Origin: Fodinibacter sp963811825
GTDB lineage: Bacteria > Actinomycetota > Actinomycetes > Actinomycetales > Dermatophilaceae
Direction of reading: 5' to 3'
Assembly: GCA_963811825.1 (NCBI GenBank)
Contig: CAWESS010000030.1
Span: forward strand, 66,661-130,660
DNA length: 64,000 bases
The position numbers were made by a program, and so were the translations under genes. Below are positions 14,999-26,000 of this stretch, one piece after another. How positions within the stretch are numbered: position 1 is the first letter of the stretch; each line of letters starts with the position of its first letter. The notes beneath the pieces are model-generated. The model had not been told where the DNA came from, did not search any database, and was given only the letters and a program-made list of their open reading frames with translations.

Positions 14999-17718
14999 TC
15001 GACCGCGAGCACGGCGGCTACCTCGTGCCCGACGCGGTCCGCACCGACGTCGACGAGGTGCTGCTCCGTCGCTCGCAGGCCCGGGCGTGCGCCGCGCAGC
15101 ACGACTGGTCGGGGAGGCGCCAGGCGGACCGGGCAGCCCTGAGCCTCTGGGCCGGCCCCGTGGCCCTCGAGGGTGTTCGTGACGACCTGGTGGTCGTCGA
15201 GCGGGCGCGGCTCGCCGACCTGCGGCGGGCGATGCTCGACGACCTGGCCACCTCGCTGCTGGACGACCCCGGAGGCGACCCCGACGAGGCGCACGACCTC
15301 GCCCTCGAGCTGATGGCGGGCGACCCCCTCGACGAGGCAGCGGCGGTCCTGGGCATGCGTTCGGCGCAGCGCCTGGGCCGGCAGGCCGAGGCGCTGTCGA
15401 TCTACTCCCGGGTCCGTCGAGACCTGCGCGACGAGCTGGGCATCGACCCCGGCCGCACCCTCACCGAGCTGCACCAGCGAGTTCTCGCGCAGGCTCCGCC
15501 CCGGGGCACGCCCGACGCCCTGACCGCGGAGCGCCCGGTGGCCCGCGATGTGGTCCTGCACCCGGCGCGCGTCCTCCCTGCACCCCGGACGCCGACGGTC
15601 GGTCGCCTCGCGGATCTCGATGCCGCGCTCGGTGCCCTCTCCGCAGGACACCGGCTCATCACGGTGACCGGGCCGGCCGGGGTCGGCAAGTCACGCCTGC
15701 TCGCGGAGATCGGCGTGGCCCTGCGCCCCAGCGAACCGGACATCTACCACGTCGTCCTCGAGCCCCATGCCCAGCTGTCCGCTGACGCACTCGCCCTCGT
15801 CGTCGGGTCGATGAGCGGGTTGCCGATGGACGGGGCCGACCCGGTGCACCAGCTGGCCGAGGCACTCGCCCACGAGCAGGCCGTCATCCTCGTCGACGAA
15901 GCCGAGTGGGCCCTGGCCGGAGCGGCGGAGATCGCGCGGGCCCTGCTCGACCGGTGCCCCGGCATCCGGCTCGTCCTCACCTCACGCACCCCGCTCGGCA
16001 TCCTCGGGGAGCGCCTGGTCGTCCTGGACTCCCTGACCGTCCCCGCCCCCGGGGCTGCGCGCGAGGAGGTCTGCGCGGCAGCGGCGGTGCAGCTGCTGGC
16101 CTCACGGCTCGCTGACAGCGGCACCGAGCGGGCGGCCGACCTCGAGGCGTGGTCGGACCAGGACCTGCAGATGCTCGCCGAGGTCGCGCGACGGCTCGAC
16201 GGGCTCCCCCTCGCCCTGGAACTGGCAGCCGGGCGCTCCCCCGACGGCGACCTCGACCGGCTGCTCGACGTCGTCGCCACGCCGTTGGACCTCGTGGCCG
16301 ACGAGCTCGACCGGGAGCCGCGCCACCAGTCGCTGCGCGAGGCCATCGGGTGGAGCATCGAACGGCTGACGCCCGAGGAGCGGCGGGCGCTGGCGAGGCT
16401 GTCGGTGTTCGTCGCGACGTTCGCCCGCGGGGCGGCCGTGGCCGTGATCGGGTCCCCGGAGGCGGAGTCACAGCTGCGGGCGCTGGTCCGCGGCAACCTC
16501 GTGCAGGCGGCGCACACCGCCGGAGGGCAGGGGCTGAGGCTGCTGACCGCGGTGCGCGACGCGGCACGGGAGGTGCTGCTCGACCTCGGGGAGGACGCCG
16601 ACTCCCGCCGCCGACACCGCGAGTGGTACGCAGCCCGGTGGCGCGGCGCCCAGCTGAGCGACACCCTCATCGAGGACGTCGGCCGCACCCAGGAGGACCA
16701 CCTCGCCGCCCTCGACAGTGCCCTCACCGTCGGCGACACCGGATCGGCCGTGGACCTGGGTCTGGCCCTGTTCCGCCGCTGGCAGTTCAGCGAGTCGGTC
16801 GCGACCGCCACCCCGTGGATGGACCAGCTCTCCCGGATGCCGGGACTCACCGATGCCCAGGCGGCTCGCCTCGCGATCGCGCGAACGGCGATCTCGCACG
16901 TCCGGCAGTGGGAGGACGCCGACGTCCCACGCATGATGCACGCGCTGCGCGACGACCCGGACTGGGCGGTCAACCTGTTCACCACCGAGGCCATCGCCGC
17001 CTACACCGCGGGTGACACCCCGCGCTCGATGGCGATGGCCGCCCTGGGTCTTGACGCCGCCCGGGCGTCCGCACCGCACCACCTCCCGGAGTCGTTGGCC
17101 CTGGCCGCGGTCATGGCCGGCATCGCGGGCGAAGCCGCTGCCGCGACCGAGCACGTCGAGGAGGCCCGCGCCCGGATCGGTCCGCACCCGTCCGCGGTGC
17201 ACCTCGTGACGGTCGTGCCGAAGCTCGCCCTGGCCATGATGGATGCCGGCCGCCCCGACATCGCCCTCGACCTGTTGCAGCGAGCCGCCGACGGGGCGCA
17301 GTCGAGATTCGGCATCCAGCCGACGACGACGACCGTGGTCAACCTGGGCTGGGCGGCCCTCGGCGCGGGGCGGCCCAGGCGAGTCGTTCACCTGGTTCGT
17401 CCGTGGCCTGCAGCGGGAGACGCCGTGGAGCCCCGGCTTCGCGGAGGCGTCAGCCGGCCTCGGGTGTGCGGGGGTCGCCCTGGCGTGGGAGCACGCCCCG
17501 GCGGTGCTCCTCGCGTCCGACCGGCTGCTCGGGACCTCGGCCACCCGGCTGTCCGGGAGCCTGGCCGCGCACGTGGAACGCGCTCGCTCGCAGGTGACCT
17601 GGCCACCGGACACGCCGTTGGCGACCCTGCCGGTCGACGTCGTCGCCCACCGGGTGCTCCAGCTCGCAGCCGAGCACGCCGCAGCGCTCGCCCCGGAGCC
17701 CGAGCAGGCCTGGCGTAG
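14767..17718 (+). CDS. AfsR/SARP-type transcriptional regulator with BTAD, NB-ARC and TPR regions (frame break near 3' end)
   Basis: About 980 residues. An OmpR-like winged helix (MRASILGPLRVETTRGSQLP to REHGGYLVPDAVRTDVDE) covers residues 1–95 and a bacterial transcriptional activation domain about 95–245. An NTPase module follows with P-loop GPAGVGKSRLLAEIG near 300 and VILVDEAEW, then helical repeats. Such proteins are ATP-dependent activators, often of specialised metabolism; the targets are unknown. One extra G in the GGGG run near 17368 breaks the frame. The family-like C-terminus (GESFTWFVRGLQRETPWSPG to VVAHRVLQLAAEHAAALA) continues in the next frame until about 17710. Confidence 0.82.
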   Translation: MRASILGPLRVETTRGSQLPAGGRPRDLLAALLLRRGRPVPADVLLDLVWSEQAATLDVAAVHTVVARLRRQFGAELIDREHGGYLVPDAVRTDVDEVLLRRSQARACAAQHDWSGRRQADRAALSLWAGPVALEGVRDDLVVVERARLADLRRAMLDDLATSLLDDPGGDPDEAHDLALELMAGDPLDEAAAVLGMRSAQRLGRQAEALSIYSRVRRDLRDELGIDPGRTLTELHQRVLAQAPPRGTPDALTAERPVARDVVLHPARVLPAPRTPTVGRLADLDAALGALSAGHRLITVTGPAGVGKSRLLAEIGVALRPSEPDIYHVVLEPHAQLSADALALVVGSMSGLPMDGADPVHQLAEALAHEQAVILVDEAEWALAGAAEIARALLDRCPGIRLVLTSRTPLGILGERLVVLDSLTVPAPGAAREEVCAAAAVQLLASRLADSGTERAADLEAWSDQDLQMLAEVARRLDGLPLALELAAGRSPDGDLDRLLDVVATPLDLVADELDREPRHQSLREAIGWSIERLTPEERRALARLSVFVATFARGAAVAVIGSPEAESQLRALVRGNLVQAAHTAGGQGLRLLTAVRDAAREVLLDLGEDADSRRRHREWYAARWRGAQLSDTLIEDVGRTQEDHLAALDSALTVGDTGSAVDLGLALFRRWQFSESVATATPWMDQLSRMPGLTDAQAARLAIARTAISHVRQWEDADVPRMMHALRDDPDWAVNLFTTEAIAAYTAGDTPRSMAMAALGLDAARASAPHHLPESLALAAVMAGIAGEAAAATEHVEEARARIGPHPSAVHLVTVVPKLALAMMDAGRPDIALDLLQRAADGAQSRFGIQPTTTTVVNLGWAALGAGRPRRVVHLVRPWPAAGDAVEPRLRGGVSRPRVCGGRPGVGARPGGAPRVRPAARDLGHPAVREPGRARGTRSLAGDLATGHAVGDPAGRRRRPPGAPARSRARRSARPGARAGLA

Positions 17719-17735
17719 CGGCTCGGCGTGGGCCC

Positions 17736-19280
17736 TCAGCGCAGGAACAGCTGGTACGCCGGGTTGTCGGTCTCGTCCCACGACCGGTAGCCCAGGGTGT
17801 CGCGGAAGGTGGCGAACGCCTCCCGGTCGCTCGGTGGTACCTGCATGCCGACGAGCACGCGGCCGACGTCCGAGCCGTGCCCCCGGTAGTGGAACAGCGA
17901 GATGTTCCACGCCGGCGCCATCGCCTCGAGGAACTGCACCAGCGCGCCGGGCCGCTCGGGGAACTCGTAGCGGTGGAGCACCTCGTCGTGGGCGAGGGTC
18001 GTGCGCCCACCCACGAGGTGGCGCAGGTGCAGCTTGGCGAGCTCGTCGTCGGTGAGGTCGAGGGCGGGCAGCCCGGCATCCGCGAACCCCTGCGCCAGCC
18101 GGCGGGCCTCCTCGCGGCCGTGGACCTGCAGGCCCACGAAGACGTGGGCCGTGTCGCTGTCGGCGATGCGGTAGTTGAACTCGGTGACCTCGCGGCCCGG
18201 GCCGATGACGTCGAGCAACCTGCGGAAGCTGCCGCGCTGCTCGGGGATGGTCACGGCGAACACGGCCTCGCGCTGCTCGCCGACCTCGGCCCGCTCCGCG
18301 ACGAAGCGCAAGCGGTCGAAGTCCATGTTGGCGCCACAGGCCACCGCGACGTAGGTGCCGCCCGCGGCGCCGGGGCGGACGGCATACTCCTTCAGCCCCG
18401 CCACGGCGAGGGCACCGGCGGGCTCGAGGATGGCGCGCGTGTCGGTGAAGACGTCCTTGATCGCCGCGCACACGGCATCCGTGTCGACGCGGATCATCTC
18501 GTCGACGAAGGCGCTCGCGACCCGGAAGGTCTCCTCACCGACGAGCCGCACGGCGGTGCCGTCCGAGAACAGCCCCACGTGCTCGAGCTCCACCCGGTGC
18601 CCGGCCTCGAGCGACTGGGCCATGGCGTCGGAGTCGTCGGTCTGGACGCCGATGACCTTGACGTCCGGGCGCAGGGCCTTGACGTAGGCCGCGATGCCGG
18701 CGATCAGGCCGCCGCCACCGACGGCGACGAAGACGGCATCCAGGGGGCCGGTCACCTGGCGCAGGATCTCCATGCCGATGGTGCCCTGCCCGGCGATGAC
18801 GTCGGGGTCGTCGAAGGGGTGCACCATCGTCAGCCCGCGCTCGTGCGCCAGCGTGGCCGCGTGGGCGCCGGCGTCCGTGTAGGAGTCGCCGTGGAGCACG
18901 ACCTCGACGCCGGCGGCGCGCACGGCATTCACCTTGAGCTGCGGGGTGGTCGTCGGCATGACGATGACGGCGTGGCAGCCGAGCACGGTCGCGGCGCGGG
19001 CCACCCCCTGGGCGTGGTTGCCCGCCGACGCGGCGATGACGCCCCGCGCGCGGGCCTGCGGGCTGAGCCGGGCCATCGTGTTGTAGGCGCCGCGGATCTT
19101 GAACGAGAACACCGGCTGGAGGTCCTCGCGCTTGAGGAGCACGGTGCTGCCGAGACGGGCGCTCAGGCCCGGGGCGGCGTCGAGCGGGGTCTCCTCGACG
19201 ACGTCGTAGACCCGCGAGGTCAGGATGCGTTTGAGGTATGCCGTGGCCTCGGCGTCGGTCAGCGGTCGGGTGTGCGGCAC
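17736..19280 (-). CDS. ilvA: Threonine ammonia-lyase, biosynthetic
   Basis: 514 residues, the full two-domain form. The PLP lysine is K61 in PVFSFKIRGAYN, the PLP phosphate loop is VGGGGLIAGI, and ASAGNHAQGVA is the conserved asparagine motif. Two C-terminal regulatory ACT-like repeats follow (AVFAVTIPEQRGSFRRLLDV; HRYEFPERPGALVQFLEAM). It deaminates threonine to 2-oxobutanoate, the first step to isoleucine, and the regulatory domain implies isoleucine feedback. It converges on the SARP regulator. Confidence 0.95.
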   Translation of the reverse strand: MPHTRPLTDAEATAYLKRILTSRVYDVVEETPLDAAPGLSARLGSTVLLKREDLQPVFSFKIRGAYNTMARLSPQARARGVIAASAGNHAQGVARAATVLGCHAVIVMPTTTPQLKVNAVRAAGVEVVLHGDSYTDAGAHAATLAHERGLTMVHPFDDPDVIAGQGTIGMEILRQVTGPLDAVFVAVGGGGLIAGIAAYVKALRPDVKVIGVQTDDSDAMAQSLEAGHRVELEHVGLFSDGTAVRLVGEETFRVASAFVDEMIRVDTDAVCAAIKDVFTDTRAILEPAGALAVAGLKEYAVRPGAAGGTYVAVACGANMDFDRLRFVAERAEVGEQREAVFAVTIPEQRGSFRRLLDVIGPGREVTEFNYRIADSDTAHVFVGLQVHGREEARRLAQGFADAGLPALDLTDDELAKLHLRHLVGGRTTLAHDEVLHRYEFPERPGALVQFLEAMAPAWNISLFHYRGHGSDVGRVLVGMQVPPSDREAFATFRDTLGYRSWDETDNPAYQLFLR

Positions 19281-19313
19281 GGCGCAAGGGTAGCCGCGGT
19301 GCCCGGATGCCGG

Positions 19314-21060
19314 TCAGCCGGCGAGGTGGGCCCACCGCGGCTCGAGGTCGACCCACGGGCCGACGTCGGCGACCCGGCCGTCGACGAGCACCACCACCCG
19401 ATCCGCCTGCGGCCAGGGCGGCGCGCTTGGACGTCGCACCGATGACCGTGGTGCCGCGGGCGCGCAGGGCCGCCCACAGCTCGACCTCGGTGGCGGCGTC
19501 CAGGGCGCTGGACACGTCGTCGGCGAGGAGCACCTCGGCCTCGGCGGCGAGCGCGCGCGCCAGGGCGAGGCGTTGCACCTGGCCGCCGGACAGTCGCACG
19601 CCGCGGTGACCCACGACGGCGTCGTGGCCACCGGCGTCATCGACGTCCTCGCGCAGCCGTGCGTCCACGATCGCCCGGTCGAGGGCCCGGCCGTGGCCGA
19701 GCGAGACGTTGTCGGCGAAGGATCCGGAGAGGACCCGGGGCACCTGCGAGACGTAGGACACCTGTCCCGGACGCAGGAAGACCTGCGCGTCCTCGACCTC
19801 GACCCCGTTCCACGAGATCGACCCGGTGTGGTGGAGCAGTCCGGCCAGGCCGCGCAGCAGGCTCGACTTGCCCGACCCGACCTGACCGAGCAGGAGCACG
19901 AGCTCGCCGGCGCCGACCGTGAGGTCGACGCCTTCGACGCCGCGCGTGCCGTCGTCGTGGATGGCCCCGACCCCCTTCAGCTCGAGCACGCGCAGGGGGA
20001 CCTGACCGGGTACGTCGGCGCGGGGAGCAGTGCCTTCGACGAGGTCGACCCCTTCGGGCATCGCGACGAGGTCGACGCCTCCGGCGAGTCGGCTCGTGGC
20101 CTGCTGCCAGGACCTCGTGCCCGGCGCCTCCGTGACGACGGCGCCGGCCACCCGGCCGAACCAGTCGAACCCGTTGACGGCACCGGAGACGAGGATGGCC
20201 GTGGCCAGGCTCCAGCGACCGGACGCGAACGTCGCCCAGGCAGCGACGACGCCGACCTGCACCATGATGACCGGGACCCCGTCGAGGATCGCCTGGACCC
20301 GGTGCTCGAAGACGGCCGCCTCGACCCGCCCGGCATCCACGGCTCGAAGGTGCTGCCGCGCGGCGGGGGTGGCCGAGGCGAGCTTGACGGTGCGTGCCGA
20401 CTCGAGCACGGACACCAGGGAGCGCCCGAACCGGGCCCGGGCGGCGGACGACTCGGTGGCTGAGCGGCCCGCGATCGGCCGACCGACCGCCGATGCGAGC
20501 GCGGCACCGACGAGGACGCCGAGCAGCACCCCACCGGCGAGCAGGCTGCCGCCGAGGACCGCGGTCACCGCGACGATCGCGAGCCCGTTGAGGAAGTCGA
20601 CCCAGCGGTCGGCGTACAGGGCGTACCGGTCGGCATCCATCGAGCGGGCCACGACCTCGCCCGGCGGGGTGCGCTCGAGGCGGTGCTGGCGGGTCTGGCC
20701 GATGAGCACCGACATCCGCACGCGCAGCATCACCTCGATCCACCACCGCGGGTAGCGACGGATGGCCGAGGTGAGGATCAGCGGGGAGGCCACGACGAAC
20801 AGGGCGGTCAGCGCCGTCAGGACGATGGTTCGCTGATCCCACCCGGCGCCGGTGGACAGGTGCTCGACGACCAGACCCCACACCAGTCCGGTCGCAGCCC
20901 CGAACGAGCCACCCAGGGCCGAGACGAGGAACAGGATCGCGGGCCAGATGCCCCACCGCGGCCGAACGCGCAGCGCCGACAGCACACCTCGGGTGAGCGA
21001 GGGCCCGTCGCCCGGCTCGGGGGCGACGGGCGGCGGCCCGGTGCGGCGGGCGCCGCCCAC
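19314..21060 (-). CDS. ABC exporter half-transporter, second subunit (frame breaks at both ends)
   Basis: A type I ABC exporter half: six membrane helices (GIWPAILFLVSALGGSFGAA through LATAILVSGAVNGFDWFGRV) then an ATPase domain. Walker A is LGQVGSGKSSLLRGL, the signature is RLSGGQVQRLALARAL, and Walker B is VLLADDVSSALD, where Asp replaces the usual catalytic Glu. One extra base near 19412 throws off the C-terminus, which continues in another frame as ADRVVVLVDGRVADVGPWVD and stops at 19314. The start is unclear: GTG 21060 is the first candidate. It lies in an Ala/Pro linker region shared out of frame with the other half, so the two could also be one fused chain. Substrate unknown. Confidence 0.8.
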
Positions 21061-22895
21061 GACGGCGTCGGGCGAACGCCGTCCGTGCGCGACACGGCAT
21101 CCGTGAGCGGGTGACCGTCCGTGACGGGCTCGGCAACCGTTCCCCGTGACGGGGCGGCCGCGGTGACCAGGACTCGGTCCGCGCTGGCTTCGAGGAGGCG
21201 ACGGAACGGGCCCTCCGTCACGGCGACCTCGGATCGTGTCCCGTGCTGGACGACCCGCCCGTGGTCGAGCACGGCGACGAGGTCGGCGCGCGCGGTGGTG
21301 GACAGACGATGGGCGACGAGGATGCCGGTGCGTCCGGTGAGGAGGTGGTCGGCAGCACGCACCACGAGGCCCTCGGTGACGGGGTCCATCCGGGCGGTGG
21401 CCTCGTCGAGGACGACGACGGCGACGTCGCGCACGAGCAGGCGCGCAAAGGCGACGAGCTGCTCCTCCCCCGCCGACAGCGGCGTGCCGCCGGGGCCGAG
21501 CACGGTGTCGAGACCCTCGGGCAGCCCGTCGACCCACTCGTCGAGCCCCAGCTCGGCCACGGCGGTGCGCACGCGCTGGCGGGGCAGGTCGGCGAAGAGG
21601 GTGATGTTCTCGGCGAGGGTCCCGGCGAGGATGTCGGTCCGCTGGGTGACGACCCCGACGGCCGCGCGCAGCTGCTGGAGGTCGAGGTCGAGCACGTCGA
21701 CCCCACCGAGGAGGACCGCGCCCGGCGGGGGCTCGACGGCGCGCGAGAGCAGCGAGGCCAGGGTGGACTTGCCCGACCCGGTGCGACCCACGAGGGCGCA
21801 GGTGCGCCCTGCCGGAACCTCGAGGGTGACGCCGCGCAGGGCGAAGTCGCCGTCCGGGTAGGCGAAGTGCAGGTCGCGGAACTCGATGGCGAGGGACCCC
21901 GGCGGCACGGCTCGGCCACCGTCGGGCTCGTGCTCGATCTCGAGCAGCTGCCGCAGCCGGGTCACGGCCCCGATGCCGGCCTGGAGCTCGGGCAGGTGCC
22001 GCGCCATCTGGTCGATCTGTCCGACGAAGGTGCTCGTGACGAGGAAGAGCGTGACCAGCCGCGCCACGGACAGGTCGTCGGAGACGACGAGCGCGACCCC
22101 CGCGACACTCGTGCCGGCGAGCAGGCCGTACAGGAGCACGCCGGTTCGCCTCGTGACGCGGCACTGCAGCGCGAGGACCTCGTCGAAGCGCCGGTGCACG
22201 ACGGCCGACAACGTGCTGAGGTGCTGCACGACATGCGCCTGACCGAGGCTGGTGCGCAGGTCGTCCCGTGCCGAGATGGCCTCCTCGAGGGCGGCGGCGT
22301 GGTCGGTCCACGACGCCTCCTCGACGACCTTGCGCTCGGCGATCGTGGGCAGCAGCCGGCGCACGAGGACGAAGGCAGCTGCCCCGGCCAGCGGGAAGAG
22401 CAGCCACGCGGGCCACCAGGTCAGCCCGGCGACGATCCACATCGGGACGGCCGCGAACACGGTGCGCAGGGCGTCCCAGACCTGACGCCGGAGCATCGAG
22501 CCGACGTCATGGGTGTCGTCGTCGACCCGGTCGAGCACCTCCCCGACCGCCTGCTCACTGAGCGCCGACAGCGGCTGGTGCAGCGCGGCATCCAGCAGGT
22601 CCTCGCGCAGCCGTCCCTCGGCGCGGTCGACGACCGACGCCCAGAGGGTGCGGCCGACGGTGTCGAGCAGGGCCGACCCCACGACGCACAGGGCGAGGAG
22701 GCCGACGAGCCGGGTGGAGGGGTTGGCGGCGAGCAGCCCGGCCACCACCGTGCCGAGGGTGCGCCCGACGGCGCCGACCGCGGATGCCGACAGGGCCACC
22801 CCGGTGACCCAGCCGCGCAGCCGACCGACGTCGACGCGCCGGCTGGCGGGCAGTTCCGTCGACAGCGTCGTGTGTGGCAAGGGCGGAGAGGACAT
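20817..22895 (-). CDS. ABC exporter half-transporter, first subunit
   Basis: A type I exporter half. The membrane domain spans roughly residues 25–300. The ATPase domain has Walker A VGRTGSGKSTLASLL, a degenerate signature TPLSAGEEQLVAFARLL (LSAGE for LSGGQ), Walker B VVVLDEATARMD with catalytic Glu, and the switch histidine in LVAHRLSTT. Paired with the next half, which lacks the catalytic Glu, it looks like an asymmetric heterodimer with one competent site. Homology ends near 21065; the remaining codons to 20817 overlap the second gene and are probably a frame artefact. Start ATG 22895. Confidence 0.8.
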   Translation of the reverse strand: MSSPPLPHTTLSTELPASRRVDVGRLRGWVTGVALSASAVGAVGRTLGTVVAGLLAANPSTRLVGLLALCVVGSALLDTVGRTLWASVVDRAEGRLREDLLDAALHQPLSALSEQAVGEVLDRVDDDTHDVGSMLRRQVWDALRTVFAAVPMWIVAGLTWWPAWLLFPLAGAAAFVLVRRLLPTIAERKVVEEASWTDHAAALEEAISARDDLRTSLGQAHVVQHLSTLSAVVHRRFDEVLALQCRVTRRTGVLLYGLLAGTSVAGVALVVSDDLSVARLVTLFLVTSTFVGQIDQMARHLPELQAGIGAVTRLRQLLEIEHEPDGGRAVPPGSLAIEFRDLHFAYPDGDFALRGVTLEVPAGRTCALVGRTGSGKSTLASLLSRAVEPPPGAVLLGGVDVLDLDLQQLRAAVGVVTQRTDILAGTLAENITLFADLPRQRVRTAVAELGLDEWVDGLPEGLDTVLGPGGTPLSAGEEQLVAFARLLVRDVAVVVLDEATARMDPVTEGLVVRAADHLLTGRTGILVAHRLSTTARADLVAVLDHGRVVQHGTRSEVAVTEGPFRRLLEASADRVLVTAAAPSRGTVAEPVTDGHPLTDAVSRTDGVRPTPSWAAPAAPGRRPSPPSRATGPRSPEVCCRRCAFGRGGASGPRSCSSSRPWVARSGLRPDWCGVWSSSTCPPAPGGISEPSS

Positions 22896-22952
22896 CACCG
22901 AGCAACCTACGTCGAGCGACCGACACGGGCCGAATGGATTTCGCCCCGCCGC

Positions 22953-23017
22953 GAACTTCTCCGCCGTCACTGGGATGGCGGAGAAGTTCTGGCGTGGCGG
23001 ACACATTTCTCCGCCAC
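22953..23017. repeat. Two back-to-back hairpins built from TTCTCCGCC motifs
   Basis: A perfect 13-bp stem GAACTTCTCCGCC/GGCGGAGAAGTTC (22953–22989) is followed by a perfect 8-bp stem GTGGCGGA/TCCGCCAC (22994–23017) and another TTCTCCGCC at 23025. The 180-base gap between icmF and the ABC genes holds these and no gene. They could form a terminator for icmF or a repetitive extragenic palindrome. Confidence 0.65.
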
Positions 23018-23075
23018 GACCCACCTTCTCCGCCACCGGTGGGACTGCTCGTCCGGCCGCAACCAGCCAGTCGGG

Positions 23076-26000
23076 TCAGACGTTGCGGCGGTACTGGCCC
23101 CCGACCTCGAAGAACGCCTCGGTGACCTGCTGCAGCGAACACACGCGGGCGGCATCCATGAGGACGGCGAACACGTTCTCGCCCGACACCGCCGAGGCCT
23201 TCAACCGGGCCAGCGCCTCCTCGGCCTCCTCGCGGTGCGCCTCCCGGAACGAGGTCACCCGCGCGAGCTGGCCCTCCTTCTCCTCCTCGGAAGCGCGCGC
23301 GAGCACGACCTCGCGAGGCGCGTCACCGGCATCCGGTGCCTTGAAGGTGTTGACGCCGACGATCGGCAGCGAGCCGTCGTGCTTGCGGTGCTCGTAGAGC
23401 ATCGACTCGTCCTGGATGCGGCCGCGCTGGTAGCCGGTCTCCATCGCGCCGAGCACCCCACCACGCTCGGAGATGCGGTCGAACTCGGCGAGCACCGCGG
23501 CCTCGACGAGGTCGGTCAGCTCGTCGACGACGAACGCCCCCTGCAGCGGGTTCTCGTTGATCGCGAGGCCCCACTCCTTGGTGATGATCATCTGGATCGC
23601 GAGCGCCCGACGCACCGACTCCGCCGACGGGGTCGTCACGGCCTCGTCAAAAGCGTTGGTGTGCAGGCTGTTCGCGTTGTCGTAGATCGCCGTGAGGGCC
23701 TGCAGGGTCGTGCGGATGTCGTTGAAGTCCATCTCCTGCGCGTGCAGCGACCGACCCGACGTCTGCACGTGGTACTTCAGCTTCTGGCTGCGCTCGTTGG
23801 CGCCGTACTTCTCCTTCATCGCGATCGCCCAGATGCGTCGGGCGACCCGGCCGATGACGGTGTACTCGGGGTCCATCCCGTTGGAGAAGAAGAACGACAG
23901 GTTCGGCGCGAAGTCGTCGATGGCCATGCCGCGGGCGAGGTAGGCCTCGACGTAGGTGAAACCGTTCGCGAGGGTGAACGCGAGCTGGCTGATGGGGTTC
24001 GCCCCGGCCTCGGCGATGTGGTACCCGCTGATCGACACCGAGTAGAAGTTGCGCACCGACTGCTCGATGAACCACTCCTGGATGTCGGCCATCATCCGCA
24101 GCGAGAACTCGGTGGAGAACAGGCACGTGTTCTGGCCCTGGTCCTCCTTGAGGATGTCGGCCTGGACCGTCCCTCGCACTGTCGCAAGCGCATTGGCTCG
24201 GATGCCGTGCGCCTCCTCCTCGTTCGGCTCGCGTCCCTGCTCGCTCGCCCACGCCTCGACGGCGCGGTCCATGACGGTGTTGAGGAAGAACGCGAGGATC
24301 GTCGGCGCCGGGCCGTTGATCGTCATCGACACGCTGGTGGTCGGCGCGGTGAGGTCGAACCCGGCGTAGAGCTCACGCATGTCGTCGAGCGTCGCGACGG
24401 AGACGCCGGACGTGCCGACCTTGCCGTAGATGTCGGGGCGCTTGTCGGGGTCGCGGCCGTAGAGCGTCACCGAGTCGAAGGCGGTGGAGAGGCGGGTCGC
24501 CGGCTGGCCCTGCGAGAGCAGCTTGAACCGGGTGTTCGTGCGGAACGGGTCGCCCTCGCCGGCGAACATGCGAGCGGGGTCCTCGTTGTCGCGCTTGAAC
24601 GGGAAGACGCCTGCGGTGAAGGGGAAGTAGCCGGGCAGGTTCTCGCGGCGCAGGAAGGAGACGAGGTCGCCGTCGTCGGAGTAGCGCGGCAGGGACACCC
24701 GGCGGATCCGGTTGCCCGACAGCGACTCCTTGACGAGGGACGTGTGGATCTCCCTGTCGCGCACGGTCACCACCTGCTCGTCTCCCGAGTAGGCCTCGAC
24801 GACCGAGCTCCACCCGGCGAGCTGGCGGGCGACGGAGAGCGGCAGGTCGTCCTGGGCGCGGGAGAGCAGCGCGTCGACCCCGGAGCGGTCCGACCCGGCG
24901 TGGGTCAGCTCGCCACCGACCTCGGTGAGCCGCTGCACGCGGCGGGCCGCCTCGGCGAACCGGTGGGTGTCCTCGTGGAAGCCCCGCACGGTCTCGGCGA
25001 TCTCGGCGAGGTAGCGCACCCGCTGCGGCGGCACGACCTGGCGCAGCACCGAGGAGTGGCGCACCGAGACGGGCGCCAGCGCCCCCTCCCCCACCTCGAG
25101 GCCCTTGCCGGTCAGCAGGCCGCGCAGCTCCTGGTAGAGCGCTGTCACCCCGTCGTCGTTGAACGTGGCCGCCGAGGTGCCGAAGACCGGCATGTCCTCG
25201 GGCTTCTTGCCGAAGGCCCCGCGGTTGCGGACCATCTGGCGGCCCACGTCGCGCAGCGCGTCCATGGCCCCGCGACGCTCGAACTTGTTGATCGCGACGA
25301 CGTCGGCGAAGTCCAGCATGTCGATCTTCTCGAGCTGGCTGGCCGCCCCGAACTCCGGCGTCATGACGTAGAGGTTCACGTCCGCGAAGGAGGTGATCGC
25401 GGCATCACCCTGCCCGATGCCGGGGGTCTCGACGATGACGAGGTCGTAGGCCGCGGCCTTGAGGATCGTCAGCACGTCACCGAGCGCCTCGGGCACCTCG
25501 CGGCCGCCGCGCGTCGCGAGCGAGCGGAAGTAGACGCGGTCGCCGTCGAGCGAGTTCATCCGGATGCGGTCGCCGAGCAGGGCGCCACCGCCGCGGCGAC
25601 GGGTGGGGTCGATGGCCACGCAGGCGATGCGCAGCTTGTCCTGCTGGTCCACCCGCAGGCGGCGCACGAGCTCGTCGGTCAGGCTCGACTTGCCCGAGCC
25701 GCCGGTGCCGGTGATGCCGAGCACCGGGGTTCGGCGGGCGGCTGCCGCGCGCTCCAGCTCGGCGCGCATCTCGTCGCTGAGGTGTCCGGTCTCGGCGGCG
25801 GTGATGGCGCGGGCGACCGCAGCACGATCGCCGGTGAGCACGGCGGCCGCGGAGGTGGCGTGACCGGCATACAGGTCGGTGTCGCATGCCTCGATCACCT
25901 GGTTGACCATGCCGGGCAGGCCGAGCCGCTGGCCGTCCTGCGGGCTGAAGATCGTGACCCCGGCGGCGCGCAGGCGCTCGATCTCGCTCGGCACGATGAC

